Below are positions 46,090 through 59,836 of a stretch of 64,000 nt of DNA, one piece after another. The translations under genes and the position numbers were made by a program. The DNA lies in contig NC_051129.1 of assembly GCF_014839805.1 (NCBI RefSeq), positions 11,536,920 through 11,600,919 of the forward strand, given 5' to 3'. The DNA is from Manduca sexta. Its lineage: Eukaryota > Arthropoda > Insecta > Lepidoptera > Sphingidae. The notes beneath the pieces are model-generated. The model did no database searches and was not told the DNA's origin. It saw nothing but the letters and a program-made list of their open reading frames with translations. Positions within the stretch are counted from its first letter, which is position 1, and each line of letters starts with the position of its first letter.

Positions 46090-49000
46090 TTTTAAAAATG
46101 AAAATTATACTTAGTTTATATAGCGATTAAGTTAGTTGGCTTAGTTTATATAGCGAATGTGACGTCTAAATAAAACTAGTACTTGATTTTTATCGTTGTT
46201 TTTCATATTTTAATTTTCTTCTGACGTTTCGAAAACTTTGCAGCCTTCATGGTCGCGTGGCAGATTGAGGGGTTGTTCATACGAAAAGTTAACGTTACAA
46301 CATCTAACTCCATTTTTAATTATATTTTCATTTATGAAAAAAAGGCTGATGAAGTTCCGATCTAATCAATCAATTAGCTAATTAAAAAAAATCGAAAGCT
46401 ACATTTACAGTTGATATTCTGGGTAGTACGTAGTGAATTGTACATGTATAACATTTTATTAATAGTACTTATTTACTCGTATTTAATTTACAATTATTTA
46501 TTTTTCCTCAATAAAATATGCAACCATGACAAGTAGAACAATAAAATCATTATCAATCGCGCCTTTTACTTGACAAAAAGAAATGTCAGTAAGTAAGTTG
46601 ACATGTAACCAGCGGTGACTGGTGAACGGTAGTTTCTAAATTAATCTCGTATTTTCTATACTAACCACAATGATTTTAAGAAATCGGTTAAATACACATG
46701 TTTATCAATGGCGCAATTACCATCTCACAGTGTTGATGTGTGTCGGTTGTATTCGGCGCATACTTAGCGAGAAATTCGCGCCTCTTGGCCAGGCGAGGCT
46801 GCACAAGTGGCGGTTAACCGCAGCCGTCCCGTCAACAAACACTGCCTTCACACTTACCTGCCAAACGGTTATTTTTATACAATAGATTAATGAGACGAGC
46901 GAGTCGCTCGCTTGGTAACTTATCCCGTCGTTTAGCTGTATTTTGAAAGCATTAACTTTACGTCGATACTATTCTAATCCTGATGTCCAATAATATTGCT
47001 TCTCACCGTTGAAATCATTGTCAGAATCAGAGTCGAATTTCCCTGTGCTCTCTAATAAAACCGTCAGAATCAGAGCCAAATTTTCAATACGCATTACGCT
47101 CTCAAACTAAATCTCAGCTATGTATTAATTGTAACAACGTTGTCTTATTATTTGCTATCCGATTCATCAATCCTTAAGTAAAGCAATTATAATAGGCCAG
47201 GCACGATGCCAACGCCGTAGAATACCCTTTACTTAGAACGGGCGACGTAGCCCGGTACTAACTATGACGTCTGTCCACCCACGTGCACCATTCACCGCAA
47301 TAATGGCTAATAAATGGACACTTGTTTACACAATAACAAAATTTTAACGTTTAGTAACGTCTGCTTTGTATAAAATAATGACGAAATGAAAAACTCTCTG
47401 CCTGGATAAGCGCCAGGGTATATATTAATATCAAACGCTGTCATGAACTTTACATTATAGAATGCCTCATGGCTCTACGTCCGATAGAAATTAAACATCA
47501 TAATGCCAGTAACTACATGTTCCTATATCTCTCAAATCGACACACAAACGTGCTATTACTAGACAGCAGAATGACACATAAGAGACATGCAACCAAGGAC
47601 TGCTTCAATAAAGATGAAAAAGCACACGTAATTCCTTCCCCCTTCTAAATTTATGTTATCCAAGCTTCTTAATTTTCCAGTTTCTTCATTGACAACAACA
47701 ATCAAATTGACTGTTACTTTGCTTTAAGCGTGACGTTTATGTAGTGACAACTTATGGCTAAGAATCTTTATCATGAAGATTAGTTAAAAGAACAAAAAAT
47801 AAATTATACAGGAATAACTGTTATAGTTGAAACTGTTCGAGCCATTTCCTTCAGCACTTTTCCTTTAGTAACATGTAGGTAACATATATTTTTTTAAATG
47901 AGACCTAATAAAATTACGGTCTACTTAAAAATGATATGTGTGTGCACGCGTTTCATCTACGTACCCACATCACACATGTATGTAAGATAAAAGGTTTTAC
48001 TTTAACAAATTTTGTATTGTGGCAATCCTTATGGTTTTTACGTTCGTTGTTACTTTTGGAGCAATATCTTTACTGGCTTGGTCAATGTCTACACCTACAG
48101 TCTTATTTATAAACTTTTTTTAGTGTTAAGATGTGGTTAAGAATTGTTTAAATAGCTGTCCAAAATAGTACCGGTTCCTAGTTTAAACCTTATTAAGAGG
48201 CAAGATGGCGGGTTTTGACTTACAGTTGATCGAGTTAATTTGTGTTTTAATAAGCATAGCTTTGCGAATTTTTAATAAGTGGGACTGTTAGTGTCCGGTG
48301 TCTTGCACTGCACCGTTATATAGTCATTCATAAATTTAAGGATATTTCAGTAAATAATTATTTACAGTAATTATAATGTCGTTGTGCTATAATTAAAGAT
48401 TAAGTGCCAACAGAAAATCTTTATTCAAGTTTATACTACACAAGTAGGGGTATTCTATACGCCACACGTTATTCTGACAACGCAAAACAGTAGAATATCA
48501 TTCCACGCTAATTTCACAAAGATACCTAAAGTAACACGGCCATATTACGTATTTACACTGCCATAGAGAATAAGGCCTCTGTTAAGATTACCTACACATT
48601 ATATCACATCTTACATGTTTATTCGAAAACAATAGACACTATTTTATGAGATTGTCCTTTTAATGTTTTGCAAATTTGATATCTCCAACAATAAAAATTA
48701 GGATTGACTGACACGACACATAGATTAAAAAAAACAACACGATATATTTTTTGACATTTTGATGCGTCATCATGACGGCTGACGCATGTTACGCATATAT
48801 TGTCTACATATATAGATAGTAATATAATATAACAATATATATATAATAATGCGCACTACCATTAGATAATCCTCTAAGTTCAACCATTGTCAAAATTATG
48901 TCCAAAACAGATCCTATCTACGCTGAAATCCTGACCTCACCATATGACACACAACGGGTCGTTAACTTATCGAATCTGAGGAACATTTTGAAATTAGGGT

Positions 49001-49390
49001 TGCCATCTACTTTTTGGACAAAGTACATTGGTAAATTAAAGGTAAAAAAAAAACATGGCGTCAAAACTAAAAATTAGTAAGTACTATTTTATTATTTTGC
49101 TTACAAATATATTTTTTATTACGTTTGACAAATAAAACTATAAGATTCAAAGACAATTTATTTCTATCGTCTCGCCATTTTGTATTTTTCATTACAAAAT
49201 TTAAACCCTCTCCGTGAATGATGACGTGGTGGGAATCGACAAAAAAATTAAATTAATGCATAAAATTTAAAAATATATCATCAGGCTGATTAAATAGGTA
49301 CTTGGTGCTGTTTTACGCAATAATACTTACAAATCTCCCAAAGGAATCAAATCATAAATAAAACATCTTCATTTAATTTATTATTCTCAT
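46090..49390. other. Gene-free stretch
   Basis: AT-rich, with no exon or RNA I can support. A GC-rich frame at 46730-46840 has no domain or splice support. Confidence 0.4.
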
Positions 49391-49395
49391 AAAGT

Positions 49396-49570
49396 ATCAG
49401 TGGGGAAGGACCCATATAACCCGATTCCTGCCGGCTTCCCATTCATAATTTGCGTGAAATTTCTAACTATTATTTGAACGTTTTGCAAACCGCATATATG
49501 CATATAATTAGTACTTCTATTTTGTATCGGGTATCCTTTCGGAAAATTTCACCATTCGCCACTGTAATGT
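49396..49570 (+). repeat. 'GTCCATATAAC' dispersed repeat, copy 3
   Basis: CAGTGGGGAAGGACCCATAT, AACCCGATTCCTGCCGGCTT, then AATTTGCGTGAAATTTCTAA and a right part also found in copy 4. This and 57948-58066 define a unit of at least 120 bases. Confidence 0.6.
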
Positions 49571-49609
49571 AAAGAGTTCTATTACAGGAAATAACGTTCA
49601 ACACTTTAT

Positions 49610-50129
49610 TATAAAGGCCGGGTGGGAACCCTAGTTGTAATCGTGCTAAGTGATTGCACGTTACTGCGATGAGTCAGGGGATCTCGTCGAGTCCCGCGAC
49701 GGTCCCGACACGTGGTCTCTTACGCATGACCACTAAACGCTTGCGCACTACGCGCTTACCAACTATCATACGAATGATGTCAAATTCTGAATAAAACGAG
49801 AATAAACAATGAATGGAATGATTTGCTATTTCTGTTACAGGTATAACAAGTAATAACTATTTATAATCGCCCGATTTGTCTAGTGACGACGTACTTGTAC
49901 TGTGAAATAAGGTTCAGAGTTCCTCTGAAGGTTGGGGAAATATTTTATTGTAGTGTGTTTATTTCAATGGACATTTAACTGCAGGTCGGGGAAATGTGAA
50001 TGAACCAGTTGCCCCTCGGTTGCGGTCTACGCGACTAAAGCCATTGCCTCACGTATGCGTACATATTTTATAAATAAAGGTATCAGAGAATATTAGCAGG
50101 ACCCCATATTCTTAATCTGAGTATTATCT
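49610..50129. other. Unclassified sequence
   Basis: A mid-GC patch (49610-49770) with several CpGs; otherwise AT-rich. No frame of interest. Confidence 0.35.
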
Positions 50130-50395
50130 TAGTATAATCTTAATATTATAATTACGAAAGTTTGTGAAAATGTTTAGATGTATGTTAGAAGGAAACGCAG
50201 AACTTCTGAACGGATTTTGTTGAAATTTGGTACTCAGAGAGCCTAGTCTATTTCAATTGGAAAATAGTTTTAATTTTTAATCTAGTTATTTAAATAGATG
50301 GCGCTGGCATCATACATATGGATCGCTAGTGATTTAGGAACTTTTAAAGCGGAAAAGTCTTTTCACGAAGGCGAAACCGCGGTCAAATCCCAGTA
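50130..50395 (+). repeat. Decayed copy of the 37706 family
   Basis: ACGAAAGTTTGTGAAAATGT, AACTTCTGAACGGATTTTGT and TCACGAAGGCGAAACCGCGG line up with the start, middle and end phrases of 37706-37964. Confidence 0.55.
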
Positions 50396-50629
50396 TCCTA
50401 TAAGGGAACTTTATTTTTTAATATTATAGTTACTCGGATGACGCAATGTGTATTTAGTAATTTCCTTTCATATCTGTGGATGTAAGATTTAAGATTGCAA
50501 TACTGATTAAGAGTATTTTAAAATTCAGAGTTTATCGCACTTCACAATCATTTTATAAAAAAGATGTTACATTTAATACAGATTACATGATTGTGGACAC
50601 AGGCACGGAAAAATTTTAAAAGAGGGAGA

Positions 50630-50835
50630 AACTTGACTTTGAATTTAAATTTTTCTAGTGCGATCCTTTTGTAAGGTAAATACTATTGTGTACTTTTACC
50701 ACAACAATGACTGTAATTTGTTTCCATGAGAAATAATGGCTTTTTACCAAGATTTTTCCATAGCTATCTATGCTGGCGTGGTACAATGTTTTTGGAACTT
50801 GTAACGGAAAAGTCTTTCCGCAAGCAATACCTACT
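50630..50835 (+). repeat. Second decayed 3' half of the same family
   Basis: CGTGGTACAATGTTTTTGGA-ACTTGTAACGGAAAAGTCTTTCCGCAAG parallels the right half of 50130-50395. Confidence 0.4.
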
Positions 50836-50839
50836 CAAT

Positions 50840-52490
50840 AATAAATTAATATCAAATGAAATAAGCATTGACAGTAAGTGAAATATTTTGAACCCTATAT
50901 CATCGTGACTAAGACCTAAAAAGTACCGTAACCCCAAGGTCTATTCCTAGGCAAACATTGCTCACAGGCCGCGGCCCACGTCAAGTAATGATCAAAGCAG
51001 CTGTTGAACGCGCCTTGACGTTCGCTTCTCGCGAAATTCGCTCTCAAATATTCGATCGGAAAAACCGATCAAACTTCATTCCTGAACACTCATTCACTTC
51101 AGAATATGGGCATGTATGATTGTATTGAATCATAATTGACGTAAAGCGTGGTGTGAGCTGCACGGGAGTTTTTTATAAACAATGACGAGATGATGATCGC
51201 CCTCTCGTAGAACTACGCGTGCCCTTAAACAGTCATTTCATGAGTTTCCATGACATAGTCTTAATACATCTTCCGGCATAATTAAAAAATATGAGCGTAT
51301 TTTTTTGATTGATTAAAACTGCTTATACTGTTGCTTGGCATTAAAATATAATGCAAGCGCTATACTGGAGGCTACCATGTAGTAATGAAATAATTTGCCC
51401 TGTCGTCCCCTGTTTGACGTTTACAGGGAAGTATAATTGTATAATTTATTATGTAAAATGTTAATGTAATAAGATGATACAAGAACACAAACTGGTTGTT
51501 CGTCTCTACTTTCATCCAATTTAACCCGAAATTCTAAGGTGACGAATGCATGAACAAAGTAAGCCGAAAAGTGCCTTTGTTTGTTATTGTACAATTTTTT
51601 TACATTAATTTTTATTTTTAGGCTTAAAAAGTAGACTTAGAACACTTATTTATTTACCCAAAGCATGAGTAGACCGACTGCACAGTTAATAATTTGCTCT
51701 ATATTATAATATGTTATTATTAAATACACTTAACATTAAACGCTGAACATTTTGTAAAATAATAAAGGATTTTTTAATTAATAAATTGAACAAAACCATT
51801 CATCCGTATAATGTAGTGTTCAATACACAATAAACTGCTCATCAGAACAGTATGAAATAAAAATACCCCCGCAACTGCATGTAATTGTGAATGGCAATTC
51901 TACGAAGCAATCAAGTTTTATTCCGAATATTGTTATTATATATCCTTCTTGTTATTCATGATGGGACTTTGTATAAAGCTCTTTGAAAAATTACGAAGGT
52001 ATAAAGAAAAATGACCATTATTCAACGAGGCTCAGGTCCAAACTTGAATAATGTCTGTATTTTGTTTATTTAAATATGGAAAAGAGGGATATCTTAATAT
52101 ATTTATTTTCCATTCATTTCATTTCACTAAATTGGACTGAAGTAGGCATTGCTCCTTGCGTTATGTTAGAAGTAACAGCTAGCCATATTAAAATCAAGCA
52201 GGTGTCATTTTATTGAGAACTTAAAAAATATTCCTTTAGTGCATAAATCGTGATAATAAATAAAATCTAACCAATCACCGGTGGCTTGACTCATAAACAT
52301 CACCATCTGAGGATGACTCATTTTGTTATATTTTATAAATAAATAAAATAAAATATGTTAATTTTTTCCTGTTTTTTAATTTTTATTTATATAAGAATAA
52401 ACAATTTCTTTCGAATTTTATTTATCACGGTCCTAAAGATGAAAATATGACATCATCTTAAAAATAGCTCTTATTTAACAAAGGCATTTG
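50840..52490. other. Gene-free AT-rich sequence
   Basis: No feature beyond a small GC-richer patch near 50970-51030. Confidence 0.4.
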
Positions 52491-52820
52491 TTACTTCACA
52501 AAATGCACTTTACTTTGATACTTTTGCGGTTGTTTATTTTTTGTCGCATTTCTATTGTGAATGTTCGAAAGGTTGAAAGAGCTGGTAGGTCGTGTTGAGT
52601 CATCTTTATGAATGAAAGGTTTGAATGAAGCCGCGCAGTGCTTGGGTATTTTGCGGCCTTGTTTGTACACGTTTTTGTCCCTTCTTGGGAACATAACGTT
52701 TTCAATCATGTTGACGGAAACAAATTTAGTTTTAAACAATTTATTACTACACTCCTTTAGAGTACAATAAAGGTAGTAAGATATACGTACCATTTTAGTT
52801 TGTTTTTCATTGTTTAACAT
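52491..52820 (-). CDS. Unassigned ORF, 109 codons
   Basis: A minus-strand frame starting MLNNEKQTKMVRISYYLYCT. The C-terminal half is basic and Asn/Ser/Lys-rich (RDKNVYKQGRKIPKHCAASF, HNRNATKNKQPQKYQSKVHF). There is no signal peptide, membrane segment or motif I know. It is long for this AT-rich desert but could still be chance or a retro-remnant. No TATA or clear poly(A) arrangement supports it. Confidence 0.2.
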   Translation of the reverse strand: MLNNEKQTKMVRISYYLYCTLKECSNKLFKTKFVSVNMIENVMFPRRDKNVYKQGRKIPKHCAASFKPFIHKDDSTRPTSSFNLSNIHNRNATKNKQPQKYQSKVHFVK

Positions 52821-52890
52821 AAATTCACGCTTCTATCCCCTAAGAGTTAGGTAGAGATGTGCTAAAGATGTGCTTTAAGTCCGTATTATG

Positions 52891-52936
52891 ATGACCATAT
52901 CTGATATAAATTGTAATTTATATCAGATATGGTCAT
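52891..52936. repeat. Perfect 22-bp palindrome with 2-base loop
   Basis: Arms 52891-52912 and 52915-52936 are exact reverse complements (core CCATATCTGATATAAATT) around GT. So long a near-loopless palindrome is unlikely by chance; it would extrude a cruciform or form a hairpin RNA. Confidence 0.9.
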
Positions 52937-53109
52937 TCTCAAAAAACTCAGTCGGGACTTTTCGACTTAAGAAAATTACACTACCTTTTTAGATATCAAA
53001 CGTGGAACCGCAGGATTCATAGCCCAAATATGATGCGATAGACTAGTGAGGCGGTTTGGTTTTTATCCCGTAAATACAAATAGGTATAGTGATTTCAGAT
53101 ATTTATAGA

Positions 53110-53172
53110 ATAAATAGCCGATCTAGATAACCAGAATGCAAGGTCACAGGTTCAATACCCGCATAAAAGCGA
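53110..53172 (+). repeat. Possible tRNA-derived SINE head
   Basis: AATAGCCGATCTAGAT (weak A box) then CACAGGTTCAATACCC (B-box-like). Too degenerate for more. Confidence 0.3.
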
Positions 53173-54311
53173 TGCAAATATTTATACTGCGTCTGAGTTC
53201 TCGAATCTAGACCAAGTTTGTTACCGCGTAATAATACCGTAATATGTTCACGATATAGAATTCGATTTTCAAATTTCCATAATATATATCCGTTATTAAT
53301 CGACTGACATGAAAGGTACTATATTTTCCATTCGATCGACTCATGCTTTCCGAGAAATACCTTTTTTCACATACCACCCTGTACCATTCACCGGACACCG
53401 CCGCCCCAAATTCTTGCACTTTACGTCATAAGGTCCCATGTGGCAATTTCCGAGTACTCCGATAGGGCTGCGGGTCCGGGACAGTCCGCTCCGGAATTCT
53501 TGTGGCTTATAAATAAATTAGTCATTAACAGGTAATCAATTGCACTGGCGTCAGCATTTCGCAAGCATGGCATTCTTTTTATAGCATCCCTCATTGTAAC
53601 AACTTATTGTTCACGAATGTTTCGTAGAAATTATAACTTATTTATAGCCCATAATAATAAAACCTCTATAGAACTCCGTTCAGGAGATTAATTCTCAGCC
53701 GGGAACTGGCGTACATTTTATTATACGCAGACTAAAGATTAAATAGGCATTGAAATTAAAACATACTGTGTATTCTCCAAAAAATTTCACCAATACTAAA
53801 AATATATAAATAAAGTGCCAAGCGGCAACCCTAATCGGACGCATCGTAAAAGCGTGTGACGTTAGCGCCGGCGCTATACAGATATTTATGGCCATTTACG
53901 AGTTCTAGTTTGGTCGGACACGGTCCGGCAGATGATCGGCATCCGGTTTGGAACACAGCATCGTCTCGTAATGGACTGCGCTGTTTTTTATTGTTTCGTT
54001 TCCCACCGGTTTCAACTGGTCCGAACTGGTTTTAAAGATTTTTGTGTTTTGGAAGTCAATTGGGTTTGCAAAAAAATGTTTATGGTTATTGATGTTTATT
54101 TAAATTGTTTCTTTTGTAGAATAATCGAATTATCTATAGTGGGTTAAATTAAGTCTATTTACAGTTATATATTTCTTTTTAAAAAATACTAAATACTTAC
54201 ACTATACTTATAATATAGCTAAAAGTCCAATCTTTATGATGCCTACGATTCGCATAAAATAAAGCGTCTGACAATATTTTGATAATTTCCATACCTCAAC
54301 CCTTTCGGCCA
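53173..54311. other. Gene-free sequence
   Basis: No supportable feature. Confidence 0.4.
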
Positions 54312-54398
54312 GTTATGTGGACTATAGTCTAAAACCCTCTGGTAGAGGAGGCACAGCAGTAGTCAGTATGTCAGTAATGCAGGGCTAGTATTATCAAT
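54312..54398 (+). repeat. Decayed SINE 3' fragment
   Basis: GTAGAGGAGGCACAGCAGTA...TAATGCAGGGCTAGTATTAT parallels the last 80 bases of the SINE at 61699-62031. Confidence 0.55.
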
Positions 54399-54724
54399 TA
54401 TACTATTTTTTTTTAATTTTATTCAACAGAGATAACACAATATACATCATAATACAAATAACAATGAAGTTTTAGTAACCTAGTTACCAGCTTTATCAAC
54501 TCTATAACAGGCTAAATCTTATCTTGGTCTCTAGATTTAATTTCTAATTCCAAAAATTAGTAAAGCAATCAGTAAATTTTTAATCTTGAAAACGGACATA
54601 TCTGTTCGGAATTTGTGACATGATAATGTTAGTTGAACCGTGAGAGTACTATTACTAATACTACTTGAAGCAATACACGTAAACTTAAGAATTTATATAC
54701 ACTGTCTGCACTGGGCATAAGATT

Positions 54725-55032
54725 AACAGTATCAGCACTGTATTATGTACTGTCCCACTGCTGGGCACGGGCCTCCTCTACTATTGAGAGGGATTAGGCT
54801 TAAGTCCACCACGCTGGCATAGTGCGGATTGGTAGACTTCACACACCCTCAAAATTCCTATTGAGAACTTCTTAGGAATGCAGGTTTCCTCACGATGTTT
54901 TCCTTCACCGTTAAAGCAAGCGATAATTCACATAATTTTTAGAGAAATCAGGGGTGTGTGTCCTTGGGATTTAAACTTGCGGACATTAGTCTCGGCAATC
55001 CTTTAAACAACTAACTAGGCTATCGCCGATAA
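54725..55032 (-). mobile_element. Full-length tRNA-derived SINE
   Basis: On the minus strand: head CGGCGATAGCCTAGTTAG (A box), GTTTAAATCCC (B box), body through GTGAAGGAAAACATCGTGAG, CCAGCGTGGTGGACTTAAGC, and end CCCAGCAGTGGGACAGTACA. Same family as 61699-62031, with scattered substitutions. Confidence 0.8.
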
Positions 55033-55082
55033 TATTACAAATTACCATTTCACAACATTGTGTAATATTTTCAAGTCGATAG

Positions 55083-55100
55083 GTGTGTGTGTGTGTGTGT
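55083..55100. repeat. (GT)n microsatellite
   Basis: Nine perfect GT units. Confidence 0.9.
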
Positions 55101-57947
55101 TTGTGACGTGTCGCCGGTGTGGTCAGACGTCTAATCCGCCTACACCCTATAGACTACAATAAATACTATATGACTACAGTAGTGTATAATGTATTCGAAT
55201 AATAGTGATATTATAGTGTGTGTATGATGATATGAACAAACAGTGAAGATAATCCCGATAGATATCACTTATTGCTGACAAGTTATTCGGAATTTTAGTT
55301 ACAAATTAACAATGTACAAGGGGGTTAACATGTTATTGAGACTAACCTAGTTTGTGGAACATTTCCAGTCGCTGTGACAGAGCATGTCAGTGTATTGGAC
55401 ATGTATTACGCACGTTGCGCCCGCGCACCATGCGGGCGATATTTTCCAATGAAAACCCATGATTGATATGAACTGTATTAGGAAAGTTTTGCATGAGAAT
55501 AACATACAAGTAAATAGCCTCGCATTCTTATTATCTGAAGTATAATACCATTGGTAACAATAATTTTACCATATATATGAAAAAAAAAACAATATTGTTT
55601 ATATATTTTTGTCATGCTCATTGATATATATGTACTACGTACTCGTGCCCATATTTTTAGAATCAAACAGACAAATCGGAGTACAAAAATCGTGTCAGTC
55701 GTGTATAGAGAAATATTTATACATTTATAAATAAGAAAGTATGCGATAATGAAACTTATCATAGCCATGACTCGGCCGGGGTAACACGCCATGACCTAAC
55801 CCACCAGAGTGTCACAGGACATTCACGGCTGAGTCAGCAATCAACATTATTAGATCAATTGGACGATATAGTTGTGATACGCAAGACTCGTTCTGAAGTA
55901 TTACGTCATGTGGACTCCAGGCATCTCGTTTACAAAGCACTTTTTGGGCTGTGATTGAGGATATCCTCATTGTGTTTGATAGGTACATGATTTTTAGGTG
56001 ATATATAATCCCGTTATTTGCAATATGTTGAAAGTATATATGAACATTGGAGTGTTAGTACTGACCATTCTTAATAACAACTTAACACTTTTATTAGAAA
56101 GATTTCTTTTTCAAATCATAAGCTATGTTGTTATTCGACTTTGTAGCCAATACAAATTAATAGGAATAATTGAGACACATCATTAGGATGGCGAACACAA
56201 CGCAGTCTTATGTAGAGCTATCTAATTTAAAAAATATATAGTTGTTGCTTGGGGCAGCTTTGGTTAACCATCATAGACAGATTACACGTCCTCTTATACG
56301 TTTATTTCAGTAACTGGTCTAATTAGCGCGCTGTGCGAAATAAATCAGGATTACGTTGCATCGTTGATGGCATATACGTATGCCAGACTTTACCGGGACT
56401 ATATTCCCGTGGACCGTCCAAGACATGCTGGCTTGACGTTATGGATGTAAATGAAGCAAGGTCTCACTCAGGGAAGATGCTCAGATTCTAGTGAAGTAAT
56501 AGCATAGTAGCAGGGCGGCCCTGGTGCACTCAGTCACAAAATTGCTAAACAAATTAAAAAAATTAAACGCTTCTACGCATTTACTTCAGTGGAAATATTC
56601 TTTTATTTTGTATCTAAAATAAAACGTTTGGTTACATTAGTGAAGAAGGCGACTCGAAATTTAGAATTTGCTTATCTAATTTTGTTGCTGGCTATACCAG
56701 GTCAGAGTAGACCCATGCAAAGAGAGAAACTTTAAGTCGTCAACACCTACTGCTTCAAAGGACATGCTAATTAGTACTTTAGTGTCGTTCATGTTCTAAC
56801 CGCAAGTGATTAAACACCCATATCGGTTTAAAGTTATCATTTACTTATATTATTATATAAAGGTCGTGTATTAGTTGTGGTTTTGCGACACTTATTCAAT
56901 GAACGAGGTCTCATCCCACGCCAGGCACGAGGAGTACGATGTTTCGCAAGTCTCCAAAAAATACAGCAGGTCAAACTGATGTATCAATATTGCCATCTTC
57001 TATAGCTCACAGAGTGGTTAAAGAATACTTTCAAACCGTCGTAACTGAATATTTATTGAGCAGGTGCTTGGTAAGCATTAGGCTCTCATACATACTCTCA
57101 ATACCGTCATAAACATAGGATTCAAACAGAACATAAGATTGGGTTTGTCACGGACAGGTCAACGGATACAAACTTACTTTGTTTCGTTCCTTGCTAAAGG
57201 AATTGATCGTGGATATTCATTAGATGCCTATACAGACTCCACGAAGACCTTTGGTAGTGTAAAACCTAAATATCATTTATATAAACACTCAATACATGGG
57301 TTGGAAAGAATAATCCTTATCTAGGGCAAGTTCTATTTGGCGAATAGAAGGTTAAAGGAGGTTATTAGTGACCACTCTTCTAAGTCATTCATGGCCCTTA
57401 CTGATATTCCTCAGGTTCACATTTGGGCCCTTTGTTTCTAAATTAATATGTTAATCAATGCCATAATTATTTTTCTAAATTCAAATTTTGCTGACTACTA
57501 TGTTTAAAGATTGGCAGTTCAACGATAATTTCTTGACAGTTATTCAATGAATCAAACTAATTACTAAATTTCCAAGTCTATAATTAGTTAGATATGGGAG
57601 GTGATAAATCTGCACGTGGGAAATATATAACAATTTATTAAATAGACTATCGTGCCACGCTAATTTAAGTTTTAAAACCTGATAAGAGATGTTACGCCGC
57701 CTGGCATCTGGACAATGGGAGATTTTTAATATGTGTCCAATGCAGTACCCTCTCACTAGTGAAGTGACGTCTGAGTAGAGTTTAATAACATCATATTATA
57801 TAACGAAATCTGCGTGTATTAAAAATAAAACGGTATCATGTAATGTTGGGGAAATGTCACGCACGATACCTATCCGGATAGCGACGGGTCAACAGTACGG
57901 ACAGAATAACAGCGTCCGTTTGAGTTTTCAAATAATCACCAATGGCG
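55101..57947. other. Gene-free sequence
   Basis: AT-rich, with no exon supported by splice grammar. Confidence 0.4.
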
Positions 57948-58066
57948 GAGGGTCCATTTAACTTGATTCCTACTGGCGTCCGTTTTGTAATTTATGTCAA
58001 ATCTAATTATCATTAGAACGATTTGTAGCTCGCATTTATGTATATTAGTACCTATTTGTTGTGTCA
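57948..58066 (+). repeat. 'GTCCATATAAC' dispersed repeat, copy 4
   Basis: CCAATGGCGGAGGGTCCATT, TAACTTGATTCCTACTGGCG, then TTATGTCAAATCTAATTATC and TATTAGTACCTATTTGTTGT. Same order as copy 3. Confidence 0.6.
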
Positions 58067-58627
58067 AACCATGATTGAAGCACTGAAAATTTGGATATAT
58101 ACTTGCCTAAACTATTATAGTTATAAATAATTATAGTCAAATATTGTAGACATCTAAAGCGTATCACAAAACGTGTGTCTCATATTAAATCAGGATCAAA
58201 GATTCTAATCCTTGTTTTTGATTTGTGATTGTAACGGTGATTTGTGTTGTGTAACGCGGAGATGCAAAAATAAAGCTCGTTCCACGTAATTAATTGGGTT
58301 TTAAATGTCTCTTCTACTACCTATCTGTGGGTGGCCCTAACCGCCGCAATATTTATGAAATATAAATGAATCTAAAAGATATTTGTTACGTTGATTTTGG
58401 AATTATTTATTGTAGTATAATATTTAATGTCGCTTCATCTGGATACAGGCTTATTCCTTTCGTTTCCAACTATATAATATTTAGTTTAATTAAGTTTAAA
58501 AACTTATTTGTGTAAGTTCTGCAACTAAAACGAATCTCACTTCATTCTAGGTCAACAACTTTAACCATAAGCTGTATATTCAATACATGTGTACCATAAC
58601 AACATAACTACTCCGGAAACTAAACAA

Positions 58628-58806
58628 TTTTGGATATTCCCACCAATATAGTGACCACAAACACACGTGGGGCGTACAAAGCGGGGCGACAAGGACACTG
58701 CAAGTTGTAGGTTCCGGGCTTGATGGCATACAAATGAGTTCGGTGGTGTTCGGACAGCGCACGTACGCCATACCGTCTGCCGTCATTTTGATACTTAAAT
58801 CAACCA
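58628..58806 (-). CDS. Candidate exon of unknown identity
   Basis: A GC-rich patch in AT-rich flanks. One minus frame reads HLYAIKPGTYNLQCPCRPAL followed by YAPRVFVVTILVGI. A second frame upstream reads MTADGMAYVRCPNTTE. A single missing base near 58735 would join the two. It lies in the right orientation to be a downstream exon of the TLDc gene, but I cannot match it to the end of a TLDc domain and the acceptor is weak. Confidence 0.25.
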
Positions 58807-59836
58807 CTAGGTAATACTCACGCGGTATTCTTTAGTCGCGTAAAATCCTCACCTCTACAAAAGTCCCTGACTACTAACTACTACCTTACTACAACGCCAG
58901 CGCCATTTATTTAAATAATCACATTTAAAAAACATTTTTTTTCGTGGTAGAAAAATACCTGAGTAAAATGTAGCATATGCTTTAATCTAACACATGTTCT
59001 ACTTACGAGAAACCTACGCACTATGAGGGAAGCATTAAACCCTAGAGTGTATTTCCTAAGCGGTTTGTATTGAAGCTGTTAATGTTTGTAAATCACATGT
59101 AAAAAGCCTCTGTAAAAGGTTTGCGGTAAATTAAGAAATCTTATGCGAATTTGTTTCAGGAGGTACTCTGCATACACTGCTTTTATGGGAAATTTACGTA
59201 GGCTTAGTTTTTCTGTATGTGGAAATTCAAAACAAACAATTACGACTGCGTTAGGCAAGAGTGTGGTTAAACTCGGTCCAGGGCATAGCCGACATTTAGT
59301 ATTTTTGAAGTAGAACTTGTGTCACCAACATATCCTTCTAGTCTCCTTTAAGGTATAAATGGTAACTGCACGTACCGCGAAAACAAAAAACAAGAAAGTA
59401 GTAAATGGTATTTTAAGTGATGATTTTTTATCTTTTTTACTAGTTCACCAAATTGATTCACGTACAATTGTATAAAGTATTTAAGGCTGTGAAACAAGCT
59501 ACTGAAACTATAAATTGAATGTTATAAAATACCTATAAAAGGCGGTTCAAATATTCATTTGTTGGAAAATATTTTTAGATGTGATACTATTTGGAAAAAC
59601 AGTTATGTTATGTATAAAAATAAAAATTAGCGCTTATTCATAGCACAGTCATCAAGTGTGAGATTGCTCGATATGATTTGGAGATTCTTTTCGTTATACG
59701 ATGTGTCACCTGTGCGATGCGCGTCACGGAGGTCAACACTAATAATTAATTGTGATCACGCAACTTCATTGTTAGGCAATTATTGTACCATCCACTCGCC
59801 TTGTGAAGACATCTCGTGACGTCACTTGAGTTTTCT
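58807..59836. other. Gene-free sequence
   Basis: No feature seen. Confidence 0.4.

Noticed and set aside
53207..53419. 70-codon minus frame
   Set aside because: Length expected by chance; no signal peptide, motif or splice sites.
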